From CALARM01 sp964431735 (GTDB lineage Bacteria > Vulcanimicrobiota > SpSt-956 > JAKJGF01), in NCBI GenBank assembly GCA_964431735.1, contig CAYSLJ010000086.1:1-30768 (forward strand): a DNA stretch of 30,768 bases, written 5' to 3'. The notes beneath the pieces were generated by a model, which had not been told where the DNA came from, made no database searches, and saw only the letters and a program-made list of their open reading frames with translations. Position numbers and translations under genes: made by a program. Positions within the stretch are counted from its first letter, which is position 1; every line of letters begins with the position of its first letter. Below, one piece after another: positions 15,330 to 23,174 of this stretch.

Positions 15330-17397
15330 TTTAAGTAAAATACCCGGATTAAGTGTAAAAACAGATATCACCGGAGAGGTACATTCAAAACCTGATATAA
15401 AAATCCTTACAGCAGAAATTTCTTCCCTCTTCGGCAAAGACAGAGAAAATCTGAGTCCTGTTCCCGCAAGTAAGGGAGAAATGACGGTAAAGCAGAATTT
15501 ACCTGACATAAGAGAGGAAACTTCACTTGTACCAAAAGATATACCGAAAGCAAAAGACGATGAATTTACTTTTGCATCTGTAGCAGGTTTTACAGGAAAA
15601 GCCTCTGAGAAATATGAAACCACACAGAAGGGACATACTATAAAAAACTGTTATAAAGGCATATCATCGGACGGAACACCTGTTACAAAATGGGAAGGAG
15701 TTAACCAGGATAAAACATCCTATAAAGCAGAAGGAAAAGAAACAGGAAACGCAGTTGAAATAACCTCTAAAGGTATTAACGGAGAATTTGAAGCTCATGC
15801 GGAACTTATAAAAGAAAACCTTACAGATAAAAAAGAAACTCTTTATATAAAAAATAATAAAACAGGAAATGAAAGTACCTTGAAAACAGAAATAAAAGGA
15901 AGAGATGAAAAACAGAGCGGTACTTTAAAAACCTCTGACGGTGATTTTATGACCTGTGACGTGGAAAAATCGGGCGGAAAAATTACCGGTGAAACAATAC
16001 TCATAGAATTCGAAGACGGAACCATTGAACTCAGAGAAAGTTTATATGATAAGGAAAAAAATATAAAAAATCTTTCTTTTTTTTCTGACAGAGAAACGAA
16101 AGAACTGACAGAATTAAATTTCACGGAAAGAGAAGCCATAGAAGTGATTGCAAAAAATCTCAGGGAAGGTAGAATAAGTACTGCAAAAATAAAACAGGAG
16201 ATCTCGGCTCACGATTCTATGTGGGACGAAGGTTCATTACTTGAACTTATAGAACAGGAATACTCCTTTAGCCTTGATGAAGAGAAAAATCCTGTCTGCA
16301 CAAAAAGAAATAAGATATATGATAAATCAGGCAATCTCACAGGTGAAGATGAAGAACAGACTGCTTACAGAACCAGGGAAGGAACAGGTGAAAGAGAATA
16401 CGCAGTAATCAGAAAAAGCTATGATTTTTCAGGTGAAGAAAGCATACAGACAGGTGAGGAAGAGTATATTGAAAGTTTTTCAAAAAAGAAAGATCTCCAG
16501 TTCAGTAAAACATTTTTCCAGTATGGAAGGAGAATTTATAAAAGAACAGACAGGATACAAAAGGGAGATGTAAGTGAAGAGTATAAAGATCTCAGCACTA
16601 TAACGGAAACAGGAACAAGACTCTTTTTTGCAAGACTTTTAGAGAAGAGCTCAGAAGAGCTAAATATAAGGCATAACAGCCATATATTTTATAATTCCAT
16701 AGAAACAGAAGAGAGAGAATTGAGGATTACCGGGTATAAATCTCAGAAGAATCCTTCTTTTTCAATTATGAGAGCTGATCTATTAAAGGGTTACAGTAAT
16801 GTATTGCCTCTCTGGATATTAATGTCATCAACATATGATCAGATAGAAACTCAGTATCTATTTGAGGGCATTAAAGATTCAACTGTTATAGACAGATTTG
16901 ATAAGAGTACATTATTTCATAAATACAGAGGAACACTCAGACAGGAAGAATTGAAAGGAGAACCTCTTAAAGAAGCGGCAAAGATACAGGCACGAATAGA
17001 CGAAGAGACCGTGCAGAAACTCGGGAGTGAGTACAGAAGTGATATAGAGATGAGATTTGCCGAAAAAGCAAACAAATTTTTCAATGTCCAGACCATAGCT
17101 TATCTGAAAAACAACAGTCCTTCTAACTGGATAAAAAAAGGTGATGAAATATCCATATCGGAAATGACGGAACATATTATGTACTGTATGTACAGATACA
17201 GCGAAAACAATCTGAGAAGAACATCTGCTCTTGAGAAAAAACATACCTTCTTACCTCTCATAATGTCAGGAGAACTTGGCATTGAAGCACTTGTGGGTCA
17301 GAAATTCGGTCTTGACCTTGTATTCCTGCTCTGGGAAATGTTAAATATAATAGGCCATACAGAAGGGAAAGACAGATTTGCATCTATAAAGATTTAA
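15322..17397 (+). CDS. 691-aa protein with repeated beta-hairpin N-terminal half, unknown function
   Basis: 691 aa from ATG at 15322, overlapping the previous gene by 8 bp. Residues about 80-270 alternate short hydrophilic strands with 'DG' or 'GG' turns (SSDGTPVTKWEG, TSDGDFMTCDVEKSGGK, FEDGTIELRESLYD). This is similar in style to the N-terminal half of the annexin-repeat protein at 1-3288. The region 315-450 continues with 'YDKSGNLTGEDEEQ' type strands. The C-terminal third (about 480-691) is mainly helical and ends with a conserved-looking GELGIEALVGQKFGLDLVFLLWEMLNII. There is no signal peptide, membrane helix or catalytic motif. It is presumably a partner of the two genes before it. Confidence 0.72.
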   Translation: MFNLSKIPGLSVKTDITGEVHSKPDIKILTAEISSLFGKDRENLSPVPASKGEMTVKQNLPDIREETSLVPKDIPKAKDDEFTFASVAGFTGKASEKYETTQKGHTIKNCYKGISSDGTPVTKWEGVNQDKTSYKAEGKETGNAVEITSKGINGEFEAHAELIKENLTDKKETLYIKNNKTGNESTLKTEIKGRDEKQSGTLKTSDGDFMTCDVEKSGGKITGETILIEFEDGTIELRESLYDKEKNIKNLSFFSDRETKELTELNFTEREAIEVIAKNLREGRISTAKIKQEISAHDSMWDEGSLLELIEQEYSFSLDEEKNPVCTKRNKIYDKSGNLTGEDEEQTAYRTREGTGEREYAVIRKSYDFSGEESIQTGEEEYIESFSKKKDLQFSKTFFQYGRRIYKRTDRIQKGDVSEEYKDLSTITETGTRLFFARLLEKSSEELNIRHNSHIFYNSIETEERELRITGYKSQKNPSFSIMRADLLKGYSNVLPLWILMSSTYDQIETQYLFEGIKDSTVIDRFDKSTLFHKYRGTLRQEELKGEPLKEAAKIQARIDEETVQKLGSEYRSDIEMRFAEKANKFFNVQTIAYLKNNSPSNWIKKGDEISISEMTEHIMYCMYRYSENNLRRTSALEKKHTFLPLIMSGELGIEALVGQKFGLDLVFLLWEMLNIIGHTEGKDRFASIKI

Positions 17398-17417
17398 TAA
17401 ATATTTTATAATCTTAA

Positions 17418-17450
17418 CTGAAGAAATCTAAAAAGTTGGATTTCTTACAG
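17418..17450 (+). terminator. Possible terminator hairpin after the 691-aa gene
   Basis: AAGAAATC (17421-17428) pairs with GATTTCTT (17439-17446), extended by CTG/CAG with one bulge. It lies about 20 bp after the stop at 17397. The stem is AT-rich and no clear T run follows, so as a terminator it is weak. Confidence 0.35.
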
Positions 17451-17496
17451 AATTTATATATATATTCGTTAGAATTATGTTTATCAGGAATTCGAA

Positions 17497-17537
17497 AATC
17501 GTAACGCGTGACGCGTTACGCGTTACGCGTCACGATT
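17497..17537 (+). repeat. Dispersed ACGCGT repeat family, copy 3, a leader hairpin
   Basis: A 41-bp near-perfect palindrome: the left arm AATCGTAACGCGTGACGCGT and the right arm pair at 18 of 20 positions around a single central T. It ends only 3 bp before the GAGGTGA ribosome binding site of the pyrophosphokinase gene, so a transcript starting upstream would carry a strong hairpin just before the start. Confidence 0.8.
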
Positions 17538-17553
17538 AAAGAGGTGACTTTAC

Positions 17554-18744
17554 GTGGGAGTAATCTTACATTCCAGATATGCCAGAACATTTTCAGAAAG
17601 AGTAATTGAAAGATATGAGAAATTTCAAAGGTTAATCAGGGAAAAAGAAGGTAAAGTAAACGGTTCCGGTGCCATACTTCAGGAGAAAGATATCTCTTCA
17701 GGGGAGCTTGACGTTACAAATTTTTCATGCGGAGAGATTTCCATTCAATTGAAATCCTGTGTGAGAAGACATAATGTCCATCTTTTCTGTCAGTTTCGTC
17801 AGGGTTCAAGAGGAAATAATGACAATCAGTATATAAATATTCATGAAGACATAGCAGAAGTGGGACTTCTACTGGACACGCTTAAAAGATCCAGAGTAGA
17901 CAGTATAAGTCTCTATATGCCTTTTATACCGTATTTAAGACAGGATAAAAAGGCAGGAGACCGGGAGCCTATATCTGCGAAGAATCTTTTTTCCCAGCTT
18001 GAAGCTTCAGGAGGGAGAGTATTAAAAGGTTTTGCCACATCAGACATGCACAATAATGCCTGTGAAGGTTTTACAGATCTCCCTGTAGATAAAATTGCCG
18101 CATTCCCGCTATTTGTACTCTACTACAAGGTAAAACTGGCAGAAGAATTAAAAGAAAAAAGAGTAGTCGTAGTATCGCCTGATGCAGGCGGAACAACAAG
18201 GGCGGAAAAACTTGCCAACTGCCTGGGCGCAGATGTGGCAGTTATATATAAAAAACGAGAAAAAGGTAAAGAAGCTGTATCTAAAGCACTTCTCGGAGAC
18301 GTAGACGGGAAAATTGCCATTATGATAGATGACATGATCTGCACGGGAGGCTCCATTGTAAACGGAGCAAAACTCCTCGAAGACAATGGAGCCACCCAGG
18401 TTTATGCCTGCGCAACTCATGGCCTCTTTAATATAGATGCAAACAGCAAAATCCTGACAGAAGAAAAACTCTACAGGTCAGGCCTCAGAGTACTCATAAC
18501 AGATTCCATTCCCCGTTCCCAGGTCTATTATGATAGCTGTTATAAATGGCTCAGAATCGTCAGCCTTGCCAAATATTATGCAGATCTGGTTTACTGCAAT
18601 GAAGCAGGTATATCTGTAAGAAAAATTCTGGATATGCATCTTGAAAGAGCAATAAAAGAACAGACAGATATAAATGACTATCTTATACCACAGCAAAAAA
18701 GAGCCATCAGCGGTGAAGTCATCGGTGATAGAGTAGAAGTATGA
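17554..18744 (+). CDS. prs: Ribose-phosphate pyrophosphokinase-like protein
   Basis: 396 aa from GTG at 17554, with GAGGTGA 6 nt upstream. The family makes PRPP from ribose 5-phosphate and ATP for nucleotide, His and Trp synthesis. Visible signatures are PYLRQDKK (about 127-133, the RQD ATP-site motif), SDMHNN with His166 followed by EGFTDLPVD, VVVSPDAGGTTRAEKLA (about 205-221), and the PRPP-binding loop IDDMICTGGSI (about 258-268). It is longer than the usual 310-320 residues, with about 30 extra at the N-terminus and insertions near 30-50 and in the C-terminal part. Several motifs are diverged (DAGG rather than DVGG), as in the divergent class of this family. A role in PRPP synthesis is likely, but a specialised paralogue cannot be excluded. 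The gene stands alone after the unknown three-gene cluster. Confidence 0.87.
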   Translation: MGVILHSRYARTFSERVIERYEKFQRLIREKEGKVNGSGAILQEKDISSGELDVTNFSCGEISIQLKSCVRRHNVHLFCQFRQGSRGNNDNQYINIHEDIAEVGLLLDTLKRSRVDSISLYMPFIPYLRQDKKAGDREPISAKNLFSQLEASGGRVLKGFATSDMHNNACEGFTDLPVDKIAAFPLFVLYYKVKLAEELKEKRVVVVSPDAGGTTRAEKLANCLGADVAVIYKKREKGKEAVSKALLGDVDGKIAIMIDDMICTGGSIVNGAKLLEDNGATQVYACATHGLFNIDANSKILTEEKLYRSGLRVLITDSIPRSQVYYDSCYKWLRIVSLAKYYADLVYCNEAGISVRKILDMHLERAIKEQTDINDYLIPQQKRAISGEVIGDRVEV

Positions 18745-18773
18745 TCGCCTTATCAGACGGTATCGTTCCCATA

Positions 18774-18833
18774 TTAAAAAGCATATACAGGGAAATCCGG
18801 TTCTTCAATCGGTGGCGGTTTCGGGATTTTCAT
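18774..18833 (-). CDS. Candidate 19-aa proline-rich small protein
   Basis: The minus strand reads MKIPKPPPIEEPDFPVYAF then TAA. The ATG at 18833 is preceded by AAAGAGGAGGTG, about the best ribosome binding site in the window, at good spacing. A minus-strand TATAAT lies roughly 65 bp upstream. A strong site for so short a frame argues for a real micropeptide or a leader, but 19 codons cannot be judged by coding statistics. The function is unknown. Confidence 0.4.
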   Translation of the reverse strand: MKIPKPPPIEEPDFPVYAF

Positions 18834-18982
18834 AATTACACACCTCCTCTTTCTCATGGCAGGTAACGGTCTATGAGTAAATATCTCCCCTCTTTCTATT
18901 ATAAGCAATTTTCATAAAAATATAAAGGGTTCATAATAATTTTTTTGCTATTTTGCTATTTTTTTCTATAACAAAAAATTAG

Positions 18983-19012
18983 TTGACTTTGACTTAATTT
19001 TTGTGCTATAGT
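18983..19012 (+). promoter_or_regulatory. Sigma-70-type promoter for the prepilin operon
   Basis: -35 TTGACT (18983-18988), 18-bp spacer, extended -10 TGC-TATAGT (19004-19012). This places transcription start near 19019, about 40 bp before the TTG start at 19060. An imperfect palindrome TACTTTATAAGTA (19012-19024) lies at the presumed start point and could be an operator. Confidence 0.65.
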
Positions 19013-19059
19013 ACTTTATAAGTACGACTGTCTGATTTTTTCAGAAAAGAGGACAAAAA

Positions 19060-19491
19060 TTGAGAAAAAAAGCTTTTACTCTTGCAGAAGTAGTAATTGG
19101 TATTTTTTTGCTTGGTATTATTATAGTCACAATTACTTCTGTATTTATAAGCGGTCTTTCTGCAGCAAAAAAGTCAGGGAAAAAAGTTACAAATATAGTC
19201 CTTGCAGAGAGAATGTTGAGCAGAATTATGTTAATGGATTATGGTGATATAAAGACAGGTACCTTTAAGGGGGGAACAACTCCACAGGTCGATAATTTTC
19301 CTCCGTCTCCCTATCCGTCTGAAATACCGGGAGGGAGTAAAGGCGGGACTGTCTATGTTTATACGGTAAAAGTAAGTGATGTCACAGGAACCGTCGGTAA
19401 ACTGAAAAGTATAATTGTAACAGTAACAAGTAAAGGGGCAGGTTCGGAAGGCACGACAGCTACAACACTGGAAACGTTTAAAAGCCAGTGA
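19060..19491 (+). CDS. Prepilin-like protein with type IV pilin/pseudopilin N-terminus
   Basis: 143 aa from TTG at 19060, with GAGGA 7 nt upstream. The N-terminus RKKA-FTLAEVVIGIFLLGIIIVTITSVF is a class III prepilin signal: basic leader, cleavage expected before Phe5, Glu at mature position 5, then a long hydrophobic helix. The residue before cleavage is Ala rather than the usual Gly, which prepilin peptidase tolerates less well. The globular part is short and ends with SIIVTVTSKGAG. It resembles minor pseudopilins such as the GspI/PilV type, but the exact class is uncertain. It is first in a three-gene set with another prepilin-like and a PilX-like gene. No pilus ATPase, platform or secretin gene is nearby. 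Confidence 0.82.
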   Translation: MRKKAFTLAEVVIGIFLLGIIIVTITSVFISGLSAAKKSGKKVTNIVLAERMLSRIMLMDYGDIKTGTFKGGTTPQVDNFPPSPYPSEIPGGSKGGTVYVYTVKVSDVTGTVGKLKSIIVTVTSKGAGSEGTTATTLETFKSQ

Positions 19492-19499
19492 ACAAAATT

Positions 19500-19539
19500 T
19501 AATTATAACCTGTTACCAACCAGTAACAGGTTATAATTA
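19500..19539 (+). terminator. Perfect 17-bp-stem hairpin between the prepilin genes
   Basis: The left arm TAATTATAACCTGTTAC and its exact inverse are separated by the 6-nt loop CAACCA. It lies 8 bp after the stop of the first prepilin gene. No T run follows, so it may reduce read-through, act as an RNA-processing site or stabilise the upstream message rather than terminate fully. Confidence 0.6.
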
Positions 19540-19545
19540 CTGACC

Positions 19546-19578
19546 TGAGCATAAACATGTATATATTATTTATGCTCA
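19546..19578 (+). promoter_or_regulatory. Second hairpin before the second prepilin gene
   Basis: TGAGCATAAA (19546-19555) and TTTATGCTCA (19569-19578) are exact inverse arms around a 13-nt loop. It lies about 12 bp before the AAAGG ribosome binding site of the gene at 19602, so it could be a leader structure or an operator. Confidence 0.5.
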
Positions 19579-19601
19579 CCACAGTATAAGAAAGGTTTAT
19601 T

Positions 19602-20339
19602 ATGAGAGGTCATTCTGTATTGGAATTGATGTTAACAGTAATAATATTCTCTATATTTTTACTTGCTCTTACGGCTATTTTCAGTACAGGCCTTAAATCA
19701 TGGAATCTGGTTCAGAATAAAACTGAGACACAGCAGGAAGCATCTCTCTGTAACATGTTTCTTGTAAAAGATTTCCGCCACACAGACCAGTCCACTCTGA
19801 CAATAGGAGGAAAAGGTTATGAATATGCCATATTGCAGAGTGATATAAATGAGTTCGGTGCCAGTGAATATGATCAAACGACGGGGAAACCGAAATGGCA
19901 GGCATATATTCTATACTATACTTTTCCCAGGAGTAAAAAAGGTAAAGAATTTTCTATGGTTCTGACAGATCCGTCTACTATCCCCGCCGGACTTGATCCG
20001 AATAATCCAAGGTCAGGGAAAAAACTCATAAGAAAGATATTAAAACATGCTCCCTTTATAAACAAGAAATTAACAGGTTTCGAAATATATTTTAATGATA
20101 TTGACGTAAAAACGGCAGGAGAAGAATATATAGGGAAACCAAAAGTATTATCCAGACATGTATATGAAATGGATCTGAAGCAAAATCCTGATCATGAAAA
20201 TGCGATTGACATAGATATTATTATAGTAAAATCTATGCTGGAAGACAGACTGGCTTTTACAAAAGATTTTTCTGACAGTGCAGGTAAAGAAAAAGTAATA
20301 CTCAAAAATACTGTAATATTAAATAATACGGAACAATAA
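19602..20339 (+). CDS. Prepilin-like protein, minor pseudopilin J/PilW type
   Basis: 245 aa from ATG at 19602. The N-terminus MRG-HSVLELMLTVIIFSIFLLALTAIFSTGLKSW is a class III prepilin leader with Gly3 before the cleavage site and Glu at mature position 5, followed by the hydrophobic helix. The FSTGLKSWN...QNKTETQQEASLCNMFLVKDFR continuation resembles GspJ/PilW-type minor pseudopilins, whose first helix runs into a QxEA-like coiled segment. The globular part is rich in Asp and Lys and unrecognised. It lies 22 bp before the PilX-like gene. Confidence 0.8.
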   Translation: MRGHSVLELMLTVIIFSIFLLALTAIFSTGLKSWNLVQNKTETQQEASLCNMFLVKDFRHTDQSTLTIGGKGYEYAILQSDINEFGASEYDQTTGKPKWQAYILYYTFPRSKKGKEFSMVLTDPSTIPAGLDPNNPRSGKKLIRKILKHAPFINKKLTGFEIYFNDIDVKTAGEEYIGKPKVLSRHVYEMDLKQNPDHENAIDIDIIIVKSMLEDRLAFTKDFSDSAGKEKVILKNTVILNNTEQ

Positions 20340-20361
20340 AAAGAAAGGAAGGGTAGTTATT

Positions 20362-22338
20362 ATGAAAAAATCTTCAAATAAAGGTATAGTCCTTGTATCT
20401 ATTCTCATGGTGACAGTAGTTCTGCTTATGGTTGCAAGTTCCCTGATTGTTCTTAATTACTACAATCTCGGTTTCACAAATATGTCAGAAAACAACGCAT
20501 CAGCTCTTAAAATAGCAGAAGCAGGGGTAGCCTATGCAATATACTGTCTTAAAGAAGATCCGACATGGGAACCCAATCAGCCTGTCGTCTATAAAATGGA
20601 AGATGTGCCGGGGCGGTTCGAAATAACCTTTGATAGAACAAAGCCATATTATTCAGTAAATAATTTAAAAAATAATGCTACAGATCCCAAGGTTCTTCCC
20701 GGATGGGGCGGTAAAGGTGTTCCCGGACATTCAGTTGATCTTATTGTAACAGCCTATGCAGGGAAGGAAAATGATACCAAAGCGGTAAAACATATCAGAG
20801 CCATACTGCAGAGAGATTTATATTACCCCGGTTCTTTCTCAAGCGGCCAGACAACAGTAGATGCCAACACAGCAGATATACAGACAGAGGCTACAAAAGA
20901 AAATCCGGGTATTGCAGGAAATATTCATTCAAACAGTGTCAAATCAGGAGGAGGCAGTGACGACGGTTATGCCATAAATACAAAGAATTCTAAAGTGTTA
21001 TTACATGGCGGCAAAGCCAGCGCACAGGGTGAAATTAATATTCCTGATCTTGATACAGACTCAACAACAGCTTCTTTCTCATCCAGTAAAAATGTAACAC
21101 CTCTGGATCTGAATAAAATTATCAGTAACGGAAAAGCAAAGACATCCAGTAAACTGACAGGAGGCACCTATGTAATTAATAAAGATGATGTAAAGGGCCC
21201 GTCCACTCTGCCTGCTTCCTGTGAAGTAAAAAAAGGTAAACTTTATATAAAAGAAGATCTTGCTTTTACAGGTGATGTAAAATTCGAATTAAACGATAAG
21301 TCAAAAGATGCAGGCATATATCTGGAAAAAGATAAAAACGGCAATGCACCATCATTATATGTAGACCAGGGAAACCTGAAAGTTGCAGGGCCGATAAAGG
21401 GAAACGGTTCATGTTACGTATCAGGCAAAACTGCCCTTATAGGGGAAACAAATATTGTGGCTTCTGACGATACAGGTGTCGCTGTTCTCAGTAAAGGCGA
21501 TGTTTCTATGGAATTACCTTCCAGCAAGAAAAAGGCTTTAGATCTCAGCATTACCGGTCTTGTCTACAGTCATGGAAATATAAATGTTAATATCCTGGAG
21601 CCGACCAGTGATATAAATCCTGCCAATAATATTTCAGCAACTCCCTGGCCTGATGACTGGGAAGATAGTTCGGGCGGTTCAGGCGGTTCAGGCGGTTCAG
21701 GCGGTTCAGGCGGTTCAGGCGGTTCGGGCGGTTCGGGAGGTTCGTCCACTTTCACCTATAATCTGCCTATATCAGGCAGTAATTCTCAATTCAATATAGA
21801 TATACATAGTAATGACGGAGACATCAGTACCATTAAAAGAGATTCTGATGGTAGCTATACAGTGGAAATTATTCCCGGTAGTCCTCCCAGTCAATTACGT
21901 ATTTTTATCCAGAAACAGGGGACGGGCGAGTTACTTGTTGATAAGACTATAACCATCAATGACTCTACACAAATGTTCTATGGAGCCAATTCACAGGTTG
22001 CCCAAATTCTTGATTCATATTATTCTGTTTCCAGTTCAGGTTCAGGTAGTGGAGGTACAGGTAGTGGAGTTACAGGTACAACTGCAACACCGACTCCATC
22101 AATCACTGCCGACAAAATCCCTCCTGATTTTTCTTTCACCGGAGGTCTTGTAGCAGTGGATCCCAATAATCCTGTTCCCAGTAAAACCAATCCTGATACA
22201 GGTACAGCAGGAAATATTAAGGTCTCTATAGGACAGGGACATGTATCCATAATATCTTCACCGAAATATCTTAAACTTCTGGACTTCAGTGAATCAAGTA
22301 ATGTCAATTTCCGGTGTATCTTCTGGAGCGAAATTTAA
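20362..22338 (+). CDS. PilX-like surface protein with Gly-Gly-Ser array
   Basis: 658 aa from ATG at 20362 with GGAAGGG upstream. The N-terminus (NKGIVLVSILMVTVVLLMVASSLIVLNYYN...ASALKIAEAGVAYAIYCL) matches the PilX N-terminal domain: Gly8 before the hydrophobic helix, no Glu at +5, and the 'AEAG' helix typical of GspK/PilX minor pilins. The middle (about 150-415) is strand-rich with 'GDV..', 'KVAGPIKGNGSCYVSG' and 'TGLVYSHGNINVNI' units that suggest a beta-helix. Residues 438-461 are eight Gly-Gly-Ser units, and a second Ser/Gly/Thr-rich linker lies near 555-575. The two linkers separate the middle and C-terminal parts. It is probably exposed at a pilus tip or in a secretion pseudopilus; the size is far above the usual 150-330 residues. 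Confidence 0.8.
   Translation: MKKSSNKGIVLVSILMVTVVLLMVASSLIVLNYYNLGFTNMSENNASALKIAEAGVAYAIYCLKEDPTWEPNQPVVYKMEDVPGRFEITFDRTKPYYSVNNLKNNATDPKVLPGWGGKGVPGHSVDLIVTAYAGKENDTKAVKHIRAILQRDLYYPGSFSSGQTTVDANTADIQTEATKENPGIAGNIHSNSVKSGGGSDDGYAINTKNSKVLLHGGKASAQGEINIPDLDTDSTTASFSSSKNVTPLDLNKIISNGKAKTSSKLTGGTYVINKDDVKGPSTLPASCEVKKGKLYIKEDLAFTGDVKFELNDKSKDAGIYLEKDKNGNAPSLYVDQGNLKVAGPIKGNGSCYVSGKTALIGETNIVASDDTGVAVLSKGDVSMELPSSKKKALDLSITGLVYSHGNINVNILEPTSDINPANNISATPWPDDWEDSSGGSGGSGGSGGSGGSGGSGGSGGSSTFTYNLPISGSNSQFNIDIHSNDGDISTIKRDSDGSYTVEIIPGSPPSQLRIFIQKQGTGELLVDKTITINDSTQMFYGANSQVAQILDSYYSVSSSGSGSGGTGSGVTGTTATPTPSITADKIPPDFSFTGGLVAVDPNNPVPSKTNPDTGTAGNIKVSIGQGHVSIISSPKYLKLLDFSESSNVNFRCIFWSEI
21673..21744 (+). 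repeat. Eight-unit 9-bp tandem repeat encoding Gly-Gly-Ser
   Basis: Five exact GGCGGTTCA units, two GGCGGTTCG units and one GGAGGTTCG unit. It lies in frame inside the PilX-like gene. Copy-number change by slippage would lengthen or shorten the linker without a frameshift. The GC-rich composition is unlike the surrounding gene. Confidence 0.95.
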
Positions 22339-22411
22339 TTCAATTAACCGGGCAAGCAGACCGGATAATTCGTTGCCGGTATATAAAAACTCTCTGTAAG
22401 GGGAGAAATTT

Positions 22412-22444
22412 AGTGGTGAGCAGACAGGTTTCTTGCTCACCACT
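22412..22444. terminator. Bidirectional hairpin between convergent genes
   Basis: AGTGGTGAGCA (22412-22422) and TGCTCACCACT (22434-22444) are exact inverse arms around an 11-nt loop. It lies between the stop of the PilX-like gene (22338) and the stop of the coiled-coil gene (22451). The position suits a shared terminator for both strands, although no strong T run follows on either. Confidence 0.6.
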
Positions 22445-22450
22445 TACTAT

Positions 22451-23173
22451 TTACTCATTCAGGCTTGCTTTAAGAGTCTCCTGAATGGCGCTCCAGCTCT
22501 TCTCGTTTGCTTCCACTTCCTGAACATAGGTGGAAAGTTCCGTACTGAGAAGCTTATTCGCTTCTGTCAGTTCTTCTATTTCTTCATTCAAATATTTTAT
22601 ATAGGTCCTCAATTCAATAACTTTTGCATCAAACTTCTTTTCCACATGTTCTCTTTTAGTGTTCTCTTTATCCAGTTCTTCCAGGAGTTTTTTCTCCAGA
22701 TTTGCTATCATGTCTTTCTGAGAAGAATTTTCTTCATGTAAAGACTTATTTTCTTCTTCCAGAGAGTTTATTTTCTTCATTGCTTCCGAAAGGTCTGATT
22801 TTATTGAAGAAAGATTTCCTTCAAGACTTCCTTTGTTTTTCTCAAGATTACCTATATAATCATTTAATTCCTTTGTTTTATTACTTAATTCTCCTTCAAG
22901 GGATTTATTTTTTTCTTCAAGGGTTTTATTCTGCTTTTTAAATTTTTCTGCATCATCCCTGGCTTTTGCAAGCTCTTTTTCCAGTCCTTTAGAAAATTCC
23001 ATATTCTGTTTCAATTTTGCTGCAAGTCCCTGTATGATTTCAATGGCTTCATGCCTTACTCCCTTTGGCTTATAACTGATAATCCTCTCACCAAGGTTAA
23101 TAAGTTCAGAGGTATTCCTTGAAATTTCCTCATCTAAATTATCCATATCCATGTTATTATCTTCTGTATTCAT
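22451..23173 (-). CDS. Long coiled-coil protein of unknown function
   Basis: 240 aa from ATG at 23173, with AAGGAGA upstream, one base after the stop of the HEAT-repeat gene. Almost the whole length after residue 45 is a classical coiled coil (KGLEKELAKARDDAEKFKKQNKTLEEKNKSLEGEL..., KINSLEEENKSLHEENSSQKDMIANLEKKLLEEL). There is no signal peptide, membrane helix or catalytic motif. A filament, tether or adaptor role is plausible. It is almost certainly co-translated with the HEAT-repeat protein, which could be a binding partner. Confidence 0.8.
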   Translation of the reverse strand: MNTEDNNMDMDNLDEEISRNTSELINLGERIISYKPKGVRHEAIEIIQGLAAKLKQNMEFSKGLEKELAKARDDAEKFKKQNKTLEEKNKSLEGELSNKTKELNDYIGNLEKNKGSLEGNLSSIKSDLSEAMKKINSLEEENKSLHEENSSQKDMIANLEKKLLEELDKENTKREHVEKKFDAKVIELRTYIKYLNEEIEELTEANKLLSTELSTYVQEVEANEKSWSAIQETLKASLNE

Positions 23174-23174
23174 T

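Larger units (their letters stand above)
18745..19059. other. Intergenic region with a candidate micro-gene and a pilin promoter
   Basis: 315 bp between the pyrophosphokinase gene and the prepilin gene. It holds a 19-codon minus-strand reading frame with a strong ribosome binding site (18774-18833). Upstream of that frame is a minus-strand TATAAT around 18896-18906. The plus-strand promoter at 18983-19012 drives the prepilin genes. Confidence 0.6.

Noticed and set aside
22020..22307. Minus-strand frame inside the PilX-like gene, and the Pro-Pro-Glu frame opposite the Gly-Gly-Ser array (21570-21755)
   Set aside because: These are complements of low-complexity Gly/Ser codons with no ribosome binding sites.
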